Shown here: positions 20,956 to 29,090 of the stretch, one piece after another
Position numbering within the stretch: the first letter of the stretch is position 1
Layout: the number at the start of each line of letters is the position of its first letter
Assembly: GCF_001297065.1 (NCBI RefSeq)
Contig: NZ_LHOX01000017.1
Location: 124,001-188,000 of the forward strand
Direction: 5' to 3'
Source of the DNA: Enterococcus sp. RIT-PI-f
Lineage (GTDB): Bacteria > Bacillota > Bacilli > Lactobacillales > Enterococcaceae
Length of the DNA: 64,000 bases
Position numbers and translations under genes: made by a program
Notes under the pieces: model-generated
Told to the model about the DNA's origin: nothing
Database searches by the model: none
Seen by the model: the letters and a program-made list of their open reading frames with translations, nothing else

Positions 20956-21885
20956 TTATTCTCCTATTTCTGTCCGTATCACTTTTGCTGGTTTTACCAT
21001 ATCATGATACTTATCATGCGCTTTGTAAATACTCACCAATTGTTTTTGATAAAAAATAGCAATCAGCTGATTGGGGCGAGCAGTCAGCCCGAAATCTTGA
21101 TAAGGCAGCCGCATACCATTACGGACTTTCAGCCACAAGTCTTCATTGATCGTCACTTGTTCAAAATCGGCCACACCATATTCAATTGGCAGCAACAACT
21201 CGGCGATCGTGTCATTGGCTACAGCTTCCTTCACTTGATCGATCGTTACTGCTTGTTCTTTGGTAAAACCGCCACTTGCCAATCGTGTCAAATCCGACAT
21301 ATGCGCCGGCATCTCCAGAAGCTTCCCAGTATCGACAGCCAATGTCCGCACATACGTGCCTTTACCGCAAGATACATCGAATCGCCACGATTGTGTCTTT
21401 TGCTCTGCATCATAGACAGGTTCTGAGATTCGTTTAAATTCGGCGATCACCGCTTGGCGTTTTGGCCGTTCGACAGTCTCATTGTTTCTTGCATATTCAT
21501 ATAACCGCTTGCCATTGACTTTGACAGCAGAATACATTGGTGGAATTTGGGTAATCGTTCCTGTCATCTCTGCCATCGCGCGATCGATTTCTTCTATTGT
21601 ATAAGGTGTCATGATTTTTTTTGTCGCCACCACTTCTCCAGACGCATCTTCGGTCGTCGTACTGAAACCTAGTGTGATCTCTCCTGTATAGCGTTTGCCG
21701 GAATCCACGAGATATTCAACAACTTTCGTTCCTTTACCAATGCAAATCGGCAATACACCATCAACATCTGGATCAAGCGTCCCACTATGTCCGACTTTCT
21801 TTGTTTGTAAAATTTTTCTTAGTTTAAAAACGCAGTCATGACTGGTTTGTCCACGCTCTTTCCATAACGGTAAAATACCATCCAT
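20956..21885 (-). CDS. truB: tRNA pseudouridine(55) synthase
   Basis: A 309-residue enzyme that makes pseudouridine 55 in the T-loop of tRNAs. The catalytic Asp is in GHSGTLDPDVDGVLP (near residue 38), and RLYEYAR and GTYVRTLA are family motifs. The start at 21885 has GGAGG upstream; a longer frame to 21945 lacks support. An extended -10 (TGGTATAAT, ending at 21916) lies in the gap to the divergent PAP2 gene. Confidence 0.95.
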   Translation of the reverse strand: MDGILPLWKERGQTSHDCVFKLRKILQTKKVGHSGTLDPDVDGVLPICIGKGTKVVEYLVDSGKRYTGEITLGFSTTTEDASGEVVATKKIMTPYTIEEIDRAMAEMTGTITQIPPMYSAVKVNGKRLYEYARNNETVERPKRQAVIAEFKRISEPVYDAEQKTQSWRFDVSCGKGTYVRTLAVDTGKLLEMPAHMSDLTRLASGGFTKEQAVTIDQVKEAVANDTIAELLLPIEYGVADFEQVTINEDLWLKVRNGMRLPYQDFGLTARPNQLIAIFYQKQLVSIYKAHDKYHDMVKPAKVIRTEIGE

Positions 21886-21915
21886 AGAATCCCTCCGATT
21901 CGTTTCAACTTGATT

Positions 21916-21924
21916 ATTATACCA
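21916..21924 (-). promoter_or_regulatory. Possible extended -10 promoter of truB-ribF
   Basis: TGGTATAAT on the minus strand with no good -35. It lies 31 bases before the truB ATG and downstream of the PAP2 gene start, so it would serve truB-ribF separately from the infB operon. Confidence 0.45.
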
Positions 21925-22007
21925 TAGAAAAAAAACCAGACCCACATCAAAATCCTTTCCGCTGCATCAACTCTCATGCTAAAATATAGACATAGGGAGG
22001 TTTTTGC

Positions 22008-22586
22008 ATGGTGTTTTTGACGCTCATTTCGACTTTAGGCTTTGTTATATTTTTGATATTGATCCAATTAGGTATTCTTCAACAAAAAGAAGAAGCTTTC
22101 GCATCATCACTGATCAAGAATCGGACACCTGCTTTAACACGAATGATGTTATTCTTTACCAATCTGGGAAAAGCAGCACCCACGATCACTATTGGTTTAT
22201 TATTGTTTGCTTTCCCTGATACAAGGGAATCGATCGCGCCGCAAACAGCGACCAGTATCTTTGTGGTTTCTGGTCTGGCGTATCTCATCAAACGGCTCGT
22301 TCGACGAGATCGACCCATCAACCATCGCTTAGTAGAAGAAAAAGACCATGGTTTTCCTAGTGCACATGCAGCCACTTCTGCTGCTATGTACGGGACGATT
22401 GCGATGACGATCGGCAGCCTGCTGCCTCAAGCAGTGCTTCCTATGGCAATCTTTGCTTGTTTGATTGCTTTTCTGATTGGCTTTAGCCGCGTCTACTTAG
22501 GAATCCATTTTCTGACTGATGTACTAGGCGGCTGGTTTTTAGGCACAGCTGTCGCAAGTTTGGTCACTTTGCTCTTTATGACCTAA
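22008..22586 (+). CDS. PAP2-family membrane phosphatase
   Basis: A 192-residue integral membrane protein with about five helices. The three phosphatase motifs are complete: KRLVRRDRP (KxxxxxxRP), PSAH, and SRVYLGIHFLTD (SRxxxxxHxxxD). It likely dephosphorylates undecaprenyl pyrophosphate or phosphatidylglycerol phosphate; the family does not fix the substrate. AGGGAGG precedes the ATG. It is the only plus-strand gene in this translation cluster and separates rbfA from truB. Confidence 0.9.
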   Translation: MVFLTLISTLGFVIFLILIQLGILQQKEEAFASSLIKNRTPALTRMMLFFTNLGKAAPTITIGLLLFAFPDTRESIAPQTATSIFVVSGLAYLIKRLVRRDRPINHRLVEEKDHGFPSAHAATSAAMYGTIAMTIGSLLPQAVLPMAIFACLIAFLIGFSRVYLGIHFLTDVLGGWFLGTAVASLVTLLFMT

Positions 22587-22597
22587 GCAAGCCAAAT

Positions 22598-22632
22598 AAA
22601 AACGGCTATACCTTTTCGGTATAGCCGTTTTT
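22598..22632. terminator. Bidirectional terminator between the PAP2 gene and rbfA
   Basis: A perfect 15-bp stem (22598-22612 with 22618-22632) with a 5-base loop; A-run on the left and T-run on the right serve both convergent genes. Confidence 0.93.
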
Positions 22633-22635
22633 ATA

Positions 22636-22986
22636 TTACTCTTCCGTATGCAATTTACGAATCATTTCATCGATCTTGCTTCCATATTGAACGGATTGAT
22701 CCAATTCAAATTGAATTTCAGGGACTTTATAGAGGGACAAGGCCTGTCCTAGCTCTCGACGAACCAATCCAGTCGCTTTTTCAAGACCGGCTTGGGCTTT
22801 TTGCTTATCTGATGCAAGATCTGTCAACGTACTGTAATAGATCGTTGCTTGCTGCAAGTCGCCTGTTACCCGTACATCAGTGATCGTTACATCTTGAACT
22901 CGTGGATCACGGACACTTTTACGAAGAATCTGATTGACTTCTTTTAATATTTCTTGTGCAACTCTTCGATCACGATAGTTAGCCAT
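22636..22986 (-). CDS. rbfA: Ribosome-binding factor A
   Basis: A 116-residue KH-type protein needed for 16S rRNA processing and 30S maturation, especially in the cold. The N-terminus ([15 protein letters not shown]), [20 protein letters not shown] and the C-terminal [16 protein letters not shown] are family hallmarks. It is the last gene of the rimP-nusA-infB operon here, 33 bases after infB. Confidence 0.96.
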   Translation of the reverse strand: MANYRDRRVAQEILKEVNQILRKSVRDPRVQDVTITDVRVTGDLQQATIYYSTLTDLASDKQKAQAGLEKATGLVRRELGQALSLYKVPEIQFELDQSVQYGSKIDEMIRKLHTEE

Positions 22987-23019
22987 TCAAAATTGCCTCC
23001 TTACGTTTTATACATTCTT

Positions 23020-25620
23020 TTATTTAACTGGAACTTCTTCCATCACATAGCCTTCGATGACATCATCAACTTTGACATCGTTGAAATTCTCGATCATCGC
23101 GCCACATTCGAAACCTAGTTTCACTTCTTTGACATCATCTTTAAAGCGTTTCAGACTAGCCAATTTGCCTTCGAAAATCACAATACCGTCACGAATCAAG
23201 CGAACACCGCTATCTCTCTTGACACTACCTTCAGTGACATAACAACCAGCAATCGTGCCGACTTTAGAGACTTTATAGGTTTCACGAACAACCATTTGAC
23301 CAGTGATTTTTTCTTCAAATTCTGGATCAAGCATCCCTTTCATCGCTGTTTCGATTTCTTCGATTGCTTTATAGATGATTCTGTGCAAACGAATATCCAC
23401 AACTTCGGCATCGGCTTGTTGTTTGGCTTGCGGCGTAGGACGCACATTGAAACCAATGATGATCGCATTACTTGCTGCAGCTAAAGTGACATCACTTTCA
23501 TTGATCGCACCAACGGCTGAATGGACGATATTCACACGAACACCTTCAACATCGATTTTCTTCAATGAAGCAGCCAACGCTTCAGCCGAACCTTGTACAT
23601 CTGCCTTGATGATGACGTTGACTTCTTTCAATTCGCCTTCTTTAAGGCTTTCAAACAAGTTATCCAATGTCACACGGCTGTTTGATGAACGTTGCTCCAT
23701 CAATGCACGTTTGGCACGTTCTTCACCAGCAGCACGGGCTGTTTTTTCATCTTCAAAAGTAACAAAGCGATCGCCTGCTTGCGGCACATCATTTAAACCA
23801 GTGATTTCAACTGGTGTTGCCGGTCCAGCTGTTTTATCACGGCGACCTAAGTCATTGGTCATGACCCGCACTCGACCAAAGGTATTTCCGACAACGATTG
23901 GATCACCAACGTGTAATGTTCCTTGTTGCACCAACAAAGTCGCAACTGGTCCTTTTCCTTTGTCTAGGCGTGCTTCGATTACAGTACCGATCGCACGTTG
24001 TGTAGGATCAGCTTTTAGATCTTCCACTTCCGCAACCAATAAGATCATTTCTAATAATTCTTCGATATTTTGACCGAACTTGGCAGAGATCTCTACAAAA
24101 ATCGTATCGCCGCCCCATGCCTCAGGAATCAATTCGTGTTCACTTAATTCTTGCATGACATGTTGCGGATTGGCACCAGGTTTGTCGATTTTGTTCACAG
24201 CAACAATAATTGGCACTTTTGCTGCTTTTGCATGGTTGATTGCTTCAACAGTCTGAGGCATGACACCATCATCTGCTGCAACGACCAAAATCGTGATATC
24301 AGTGATACTTGCACCACGCGCACGCATGCTAGTGAAGGCCGCATGTCCTGGTGTATCCAAGAAAGTGATTGGTTTGCCATTGATATCGATCTGGTAGGCA
24401 CCAATATGCTGTGTGATTCCGCCGGCTTCGCCACTAGTTACACGAGAATGACGTAAGGTATCAAGCAATGTTGTTTTCCCGTGGTCAACGTGACCCATGA
24501 TCGTAACAACTGGCGGACGAGAAACAAGATTCTCAGCTGTTTGTTCTTCGGGCTCAAAGAATTTATCAATATCAGCAATATCGATTTGAACTTTTTCTTG
24601 AGGATCAATCCCATAATCAGTTGCCAACAATTCGATCGTATCTTTATCAAGTGGTTGGTTTTGATTGACCATTACCCCCATCATAAAGAGTTTCTTGATG
24701 ATTTCAGCTGGTTCACGGTAGATTTTTTTCGCAATATCCGCAACGTTCATGCCTTCTGTATATTCTAATACTTCTGGCAACTCACGGAATTTACGTGCTG
24801 GAACTGGTGGTTTTGGTGTTTGGTTTTGACGGCCTTTTTTGCCTTTTTTATTGAATTTATTGCGATTATTGTTATTGTTAAAATTGTTGTTTCGTCCACC
24901 GTAATTTGATTTGCCACGGTTGTTTTGGTTGCCCCCGCGATTTTGGTTGTCGCTGGTTGAAGGACCATTGGTGTTTGAACGAGCAGCCCCTTGATTATTG
25001 CTTGCTGGACGGTTTTGTTGTCCTTGGTTTGCTGGACGGTTTTGTTGTCCTTGGTTTGCTGGACGGTTTTGTTGTCCTTGGCTTGCTGGACGGTTTTGTT
25101 GTCCTTGGTTTGTTGGACGATTTTGTTGTCCTTGGTTTGTTGGACGATTTTGTTGTCCTTGGTTTGTTGGACGATTTTGTTGTCCTTGGGTGTTTCGATT
25201 ATTTTGGTTATTCACTCGACTTTGACTTCCTTGGTTATTTGGCCGTTGTTGATTTTCTGCATTGTTGCTGCGCTCCACTTGTCCTTGACCAGAAGGACGT
25301 TGATTGCTTGCAGTGGAACGTTGTTGATTTTGATTGTTGTGACGGTTTTGGAAGTTAGGATTATTTCTTTGCGTTTTAAACTTCTTTTGTTCTTGTTTTT
25401 CTGGCTGGTTGGCTGGTTTCTGATTTGCGGGAGTTGATTTTACTGATGATTGATCATTTGGTTTGCTGCCCAATGACTGCTGCAACGTTTTTGCCTCTCC
25501 ATCTGAGATGGCGCCCATATGATTTTTCACATCAAAGCCTAAAGATTGTGCTTTTTCGACAATCTCTTTACTCGATTTATTCCATTCTTTTGCAAGTTCG
25601 TAAATTCTTTTTTTCCCCAT
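23020..25620 (-). CDS. infB: Translation initiation factor IF-2
   Basis: An 866-residue GTPase that brings initiator tRNA to the 30S subunit and promotes subunit joining. The N-terminal IF2N motif ([17 protein letters not shown]) is followed by a low-complexity, Asn/Gln/Arg-rich linker (about residues 55-275). Within it are seven nonapeptide repeats. A second IF2N domain (about 285-340) leads to the G domain: GHVDHGKTT near residue 377, DTPGH, NKID. Domains II to IV complete the protein. The linker is unusually repetitive; the catalytic part is ordinary. Confidence 0.97.
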   Translation of the reverse strand: MGKKRIYELAKEWNKSSKEIVEKAQSLGFDVKNHMGAISDGEAKTLQQSLGSKPNDQSSVKSTPANQKPANQPEKQEQKKFKTQRNNPNFQNRHNNQNQQRSTASNQRPSGQGQVERSNNAENQQRPNNQGSQSRVNNQNNRNTQGQQNRPTNQGQQNRPTNQGQQNRPTNQGQQNRPASQGQQNRPANQGQQNRPANQGQQNRPASNNQGAARSNTNGPSTSDNQNRGGNQNNRGKSNYGGRNNNFNNNNNRNKFNKKGKKGRQNQTPKPPVPARKFRELPEVLEYTEGMNVADIAKKIYREPAEIIKKLFMMGVMVNQNQPLDKDTIELLATDYGIDPQEKVQIDIADIDKFFEPEEQTAENLVSRPPVVTIMGHVDHGKTTLLDTLRHSRVTSGEAGGITQHIGAYQIDINGKPITFLDTPGHAAFTSMRARGASITDITILVVAADDGVMPQTVEAINHAKAAKVPIIVAVNKIDKPGANPQHVMQELSEHELIPEAWGGDTIFVEISAKFGQNIEELLEMILLVAEVEDLKADPTQRAIGTVIEARLDKGKGPVATLLVQQGTLHVGDPIVVGNTFGRVRVMTNDLGRRDKTAGPATPVEITGLNDVPQAGDRFVTFEDEKTARAAGEERAKRALMEQRSSNSRVTLDNLFESLKEGELKEVNVIIKADVQGSAEALAASLKKIDVEGVRVNIVHSAVGAINESDVTLAAASNAIIIGFNVRPTPQAKQQADAEVVDIRLHRIIYKAIEEIETAMKGMLDPEFEEKITGQMVVRETYKVSKVGTIAGCYVTEGSVKRDSGVRLIRDGIVIFEGKLASLKRFKDDVKEVKLGFECGAMIENFNDVKVDDVIEGYVMEEVPVK
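24997..25185 (-). repeat. Seven tandem 27-bp units coding a nonapeptide repeat in IF-2
   Basis: Residues 146-208 of IF-2 are seven copies of GQQNRP(T/A)(N/S)Q; the last copy ends ASN. The DNA copies are nearly identical, differing mainly at the T/A and N/S codons. Such identity means recent unit gain or loss, so copy number likely varies between strains. Confidence 0.92.
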
Positions 25621-25632
25621 GCAATCACCTTC

Positions 25633-25941
25633 CTAACCTAATATTAATTCCTGCACCTTCCTTGCAAATCCTTGATCTAAGATGCCTATCACCATTCTTG
25701 GTTTCCCAATGGCAGCACTGATTTCATCAGTAGAAAATACATCTAGGAGCGGAATTTCGTAATAAGAACTTTTGTCCTTGATTTTTTTTTGTGTATTTTT
25801 ACCAGCATCACTGGCAAGAATGACCAAAGCCGCTTTTTCATTGCGAATCTCTTTCAACGTCATTTCTTCACCCGTGACCATTTTCCCAGCCCGCATGGCT
25901 AGTCCTAACATATTTAATGCTTTCGTTTTATTCATTTGCAA
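25633..25941 (-). CDS. ylxQ: L7Ae-like ribosome-associated protein YlxQ
   Basis: A 102-residue protein of the L7Ae/L30e fold that binds kink-turn RNA (also called RplGA). The core is KALNMLGLAMRAGKMVTGEE, then ALVILASDAGKNT and the C-terminal IGKPRMVIGILDQGFA. It always lies between ylxR and infB in this operon type. Its start is inside the 3' end of ylxR (14-base overlap from the first ATG, 8 from the second), implying coupled translation. Confidence 0.93.
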   Translation of the reverse strand: MQMNKTKALNMLGLAMRAGKMVTGEEMTLKEIRNEKAALVILASDAGKNTQKKIKDKSSYYEIPLLDVFSTDEISAAIGKPRMVIGILDQGFARKVQELILG

Positions 25942-26224
25942 ATAACTCTTTTCGCGCTTTTTGATGGGTTACGTATTCTAGCAGTTCTTGATAAAATTCA
26001 TCCGTCAATTTAGCTTCTAACACGCGATCGAGGATTTTCTTGTCCCAAGCTTTTTGTGCTTCTGCTGGATCGATCGCGATATATGCGCCGCGACCAGGCA
26101 TTTTACCTGTTGGATCCATAGAAACAACACCTTCTTTGGAACGAGTGATCCGCAACATTTCCTTCTTTGGCAGCATTTCACCGGAAACCACTGATTTGCG
26201 CAACGGAACTTTTCGTTTTTTCAT
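25928..26224 (-). CDS. ylxR: YlxR family RNA-binding protein (RnpM-like)
   Basis: A 98-residue basic protein. The usual family pattern appears in the N-terminal part (KVPLRKSVVSGEM, where many homologues have a CxxC-like RxCxxC start) and in GRGAYI (G-R-GAY signature near residue 45). B. subtilis YlxR was renamed RnpM because it modulates RNase P. It lies between nusA and ylxQ. Confidence 0.92.
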   Translation of the reverse strand: MKKRKVPLRKSVVSGEMLPKKEMLRITRSKEGVVSMDPTGKMPGRGAYIAIDPAEAQKAWDKKILDRVLEAKLTDEFYQELLEYVTHQKARKELFANE

Positions 26225-26240
26225 GACGATGTCACCTCAC

Positions 26241-27449
26241 CTATTTTTCGTCAAAATCGATGTTTTCGTAATCATCTGCTGTCATATCAGATGCAACAAT
26301 GGCTTCATCGACTGCTTCTTCTGCTGCAAGCGTTTCGTCGACAGCTTCATTGTTGCCTTCTTCAGGGTTATATTCATCGATATAATCACCTTCATCTAAT
26401 TTCGCATAAAATTCTTCCATATCTGATTCAGACTTGATATCAATTTTATGGCTAGTCAATTTGGCAGCCAATCGTGCATTTTGGCCACGTTTACCAATAG
26501 CTAATGATAGTTGGTAATCTGGAACAACGACTGTACATGCGCGTGGATTTTCTACATCAAAAATCACATCGCTCACTTCTGCAGGGTTCAATGCATTGGC
26601 GATGAAAATTGCTGGATCTTCATTCCATTCGACAATGTCCATATTTTCACCTTTTAACTCATTGACAATCGCTTGGACCCGTTGACCTTTAGGGCCAACA
26701 CAAGTGCCCACAGGATCAACATTGGCATCAAATGAACGAACAGCGACTTTCGCACGATCGCCGGCTTCTCTAGCAATGCTGACGATCTCAACTGTACCAT
26801 CATATACTTCAGGCACTTCTTGCTCAAATAAGCGGCGCAATAAATCTGGATGACTGCGGCTAACGAAGACTTGAGGCCCTTTAGAGGTATTTTCAACACG
26901 AGAAACAAATACTTTGATCCGATCATGTGCTTGATAGAATTCATTTGGCATTTGGTCTTGTTTTGATAACACAGCTTCGATCTTACCTAAATTTACATAG
27001 ATATACCGATTGTCTTGTCGTTCAACGATTCCTTGTAAGATATCTTTTTCATAGGCACTGAACTCATTATAAATAATGTTGCGTTCAGCTTCTCTCACAC
27101 GTTGCAAGATCACTTGTTTCGCTGTTTGGGCAGCGATCCGGCCGAAATCTTTTGGTGTGACTTCAAAACGGATTTTGTCCCCGATCTCATATGCTGGATT
27201 GATCGTCATTGCTTCTTTTAACGATACTTCCAATTGCGAGTCCATCACTTCTTCAGTCACTTCTTTGACCGCATACACATGGATATTGCCTTTTTTTTGA
27301 TCAAATTCTACTTCAACATTTTGTGCTTGACCGTAATGGCGTTTATAAGCGGATACCAATGCTGCTTCTAATGCATCAATAACGATCTCTTTTGAAATGC
27401 CTTTCTCTGCTTCTAATGCATCCAATGCATTCAACATTTCTTTACTCAT
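26241..27449 (-). CDS. nusA: Transcription termination/antitermination protein NusA
   Basis: A 402-residue RNA polymerase-binding protein that promotes pausing and intrinsic termination. It has the N-terminal RNAP-binding domain (to about 130), an S1 domain (ILQGIVERQDNRYIYVNLG), and two KH domains (VGPKGQRVQAI and IGKRGQNARLA). A 50-residue acidic tail (EEGNNEAVDETLAAEEAVDE) replaces the C-terminal repeats of E. coli NusA. It lies 21 bases after rimP. A hairpin with a U-tract in the operon leader suggests feedback control. Confidence 0.97.
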   Translation of the reverse strand: MSKEMLNALDALEAEKGISKEIVIDALEAALVSAYKRHYGQAQNVEVEFDQKKGNIHVYAVKEVTEEVMDSQLEVSLKEAMTINPAYEIGDKIRFEVTPKDFGRIAAQTAKQVILQRVREAERNIIYNEFSAYEKDILQGIVERQDNRYIYVNLGKIEAVLSKQDQMPNEFYQAHDRIKVFVSRVENTSKGPQVFVSRSHPDLLRRLFEQEVPEVYDGTVEIVSIAREAGDRAKVAVRSFDANVDPVGTCVGPKGQRVQAIVNELKGENMDIVEWNEDPAIFIANALNPAEVSDVIFDVENPRACTVVVPDYQLSLAIGKRGQNARLAAKLTSHKIDIKSESDMEEFYAKLDEGDYIDEYNPEEGNNEAVDETLAAEEAVDEAIVASDMTADDYENIDFDEK

Positions 27450-27470
27450 GATTCTTTCATTCCTCCGTGA

Positions 27471-27944
27471 TTAAAATTGAATGGCTAAACGAGCTTTGGC
27501 AATGTTTTTCCGTTCGATCGTCCGTTCTTTTTCTCTGGTTTTGACACGTGTCTTGATGACCAGTTGATTTTCGTCAAGAGATTGCAAAAATCCGTCAAAT
27601 TGTTTTTCTCCATCGACAGGCTGATATAAAGAAATATGGATATATTCTCCGACAGCACGTTGATAATCGGCTTCTTTCTTAAGCGGACGTTCCGCCCCAG
27701 GGGAAGAAACTTCCAAAAAATAAGCTTGTGGAATTGGATCGGGATCGATTTGATCAAGCTGTTCACTCAAATGTTCACTGACAAAGGCACATTCTTCAAT
27801 ATCAATGCCGCCTTCTTTATCAATAAATACCCGCAAAAACCAGCTTTTGCCTTCCTTGACAAACTCCACTTCAACTAACTCAAAATTTTGTGCATCCAGA
27901 ATTGGTGTCACGATTTCAGTGACGGTTTCCACTACTGTACTCAC
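27471..27944 (-). CDS. rimP: Ribosome maturation factor RimP
   Basis: A 157-residue protein for 30S subunit maturation. [21 protein letters not shown], the ISEHL-like [11 protein letters not shown] and [14 protein letters not shown] are RimP signatures. The start is GTG, with GGAGG 9 bases upstream. It is the first gene of the rimP-nusA-ylxR-ylxQ-infB-rbfA operon. Confidence 0.96.
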   Translation of the reverse strand: MSTVVETVTEIVTPILDAQNFELVEVEFVKEGKSWFLRVFIDKEGGIDIEECAFVSEHLSEQLDQIDPDPIPQAYFLEVSSPGAERPLKKEADYQRAVGEYIHISLYQPVDGEKQFDGFLQSLDENQLVIKTRVKTREKERTIERKNIAKARLAIQF

Positions 27945-27991
27945 ACAACATCGCCTCCTTTAGTTCTCATCGAAACGAACTTCATTCCATT

Positions 27992-28021
27992 AAAAAGAGT
28001 GAGCGAAAAAACCGCTCACTC
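27992..28021 (-). terminator. Hairpin with U-tract in the leader of the rimP-nusA operon
   Basis: A 9-bp stem (28013-28021 with 27997-28005), a 7-base loop and five U on the minus strand. It lies downstream of the apparent rimP promoter (28045-28073) and about 50 bases before rimP. It can end transcripts from the DUF2752 gene and also attenuate the rimP operon. Confidence 0.8.
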
Positions 28022-28044
28022 ACTCTAAGTATCATTACATTGTT

Positions 28045-28073
28045 AATATAACACAAAATCCAGTTACTTTCAA
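28045..28073 (-). promoter_or_regulatory. SigA-type promoter of the rimP-nusA-infB operon
   Basis: TTGAAA (28073-28068), a 17-base spacer and TATATT (28050-28045) on the minus strand. The predicted start near 28038 puts the hairpin at 27997-28021 inside the leader RNA. Confidence 0.75.
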
Positions 28074-28170
28074 CTATTGGCGCATTTATCGCGGTTTTTC
28101 TGAAAATAAAATAGGATTTCTTAAAGATTTCATCCCAATTCAAGCAACTGATCGATCCCCATTTCTTGGC

Positions 28171-28512
28171 TCAAAACAAACTTGAAATCAATCGTGGAAT
28201 CACGGCATCGGCATCGAGATCCAAAGGGGCTTGATGAGGAAAATAGAGAACCAGACGAGCGATATAAACTGTAACAACCAAAATCATTGTACCTAACCAG
28301 AATCTTTGATTGCGATAGATCTTTGCAATCAGCGGTTTGTGTTTGAAAATCATGACCACGATCAAAATCGGAACGAGCCAAAATAATGGATGAAAGTGAA
28401 AGGCTCCTGCTATATCTCCATCGGCAAGATGTAAAAATGCCCTAGTCATCCCACAACCAGGGCAAGGCAAACCAGTCACTGCTTTAAATGGACAAATCAA
28501 TAGTCTGTCCAA
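28171..28512 (-). CDS. DUF2752 membrane protein
   Basis: A 113-residue membrane protein. The DUF2752 signature CPFKAVTGLPCPGCGMTRA stands at residues 7-25, followed by a His-containing segment (FHFHPLFW) and two or three hydrophobic helices. The conserved Cys pair and His residues might bind a metal, but no function is established. Its start lies 16 bases inside the upstream DUF4234 gene, so the two are translationally coupled. Confidence 0.85.
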   Translation of the reverse strand: MDRLLICPFKAVTGLPCPGCGMTRAFLHLADGDIAGAFHFHPLFWLVPILIVVMIFKHKPLIAKIYRNQRFWLGTMILVVTVYIARLVLYFPHQAPLDLDADAVIPRLISSLF

Positions 28513-28913
28513 TCATCGAAGTCTGCAGCTTGGTTCGGAATGGTTTGATCCGCTTTTTCCCAAAGCTGATTCATATCTGATTGCAGGATCGCCATATTGA
28601 TGATATCCAAACCAAACAAAGTCAAGACCACGAACAAGATCTTATTGTCATTGAGACGAGGGTATTTCGCTTTTTGCTGCGCACTGATAAAGATATCTGC
28701 GATACGATACCACCAATAGATCTGATAGAAGCCGCAGGTCACGATCGTTAGGACGATGGAGAGTCCTGGAGAGAGTCGATAATCCTCACTGTATTCTGTC
28801 AATTCCTTTGTGGTTTGATAAAACCAATAAAAATAGTAAATACCACAGGTCACGATCGTTAGTAAAATGACCATTAAAATAGAACGTTGTTGCCTTACAT
28901 AATTTCCACCCAA
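28497..28913 (-). CDS. DUF4234 membrane protein
   Basis: A 138-residue protein with two copies of the DUF4234 pattern (TIVTCGIYYFYWFYQT near residue 20 and TIVTCGFYQIYWWYRI near 57), each spanning the membrane, and a third hydrophobic segment near residue 93. The start is TTG at 28913, 8 bases after AGGAGG. Function unknown. It often accompanies small membrane proteins like the overlapping DUF2752 gene. Confidence 0.82.
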   Translation of the reverse strand: MGGNYVRQQRSILMVILLTIVTCGIYYFYWFYQTTKELTEYSEDYRLSPGLSIVLTIVTCGFYQIYWWYRIADIFISAQQKAKYPRLNDNKILFVVLTLFGLDIINMAILQSDMNQLWEKADQTIPNQAADFDDWTDY

Positions 28914-29022
28914 ATCAAACGCCTCCTAAACAACTTTTCAAGTCTTTAATTAATTATACCTGATTTGGATAAAGAAGAAAGTGTTAGACGATGATTTAGC
29001 TGCATTTACCAAATACATTGAT

Positions 29023-29058
29023 GAAAAAAAGACAGAAACCATGATGATTTCTGTCTTT
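29023..29058 (-). terminator. Terminator of thrS
   Basis: An 11-bp stem (29048-29058 with 29028-29038), a 9-base loop and a U-run on the minus strand. Confidence 0.88.
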
Positions 29059-29090
29059 CACTTCATTTTAGCGGACAATGATTCATCCAA

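Noticed and set aside
23375-24073. A 232-codon open frame on the plus strand
   Set aside because: Antisense to the infB GTPase region, low-complexity Ser/Ala composition and no start signal.
24906-25437. Plus-strand frames coding regular hydrophobic repeats (VVLGLLDGF-like, LVCWTVLLS-like)
   Set aside because: They are the reverse reading of the nonapeptide repeats of IF-2; the periodicity comes from the real gene.
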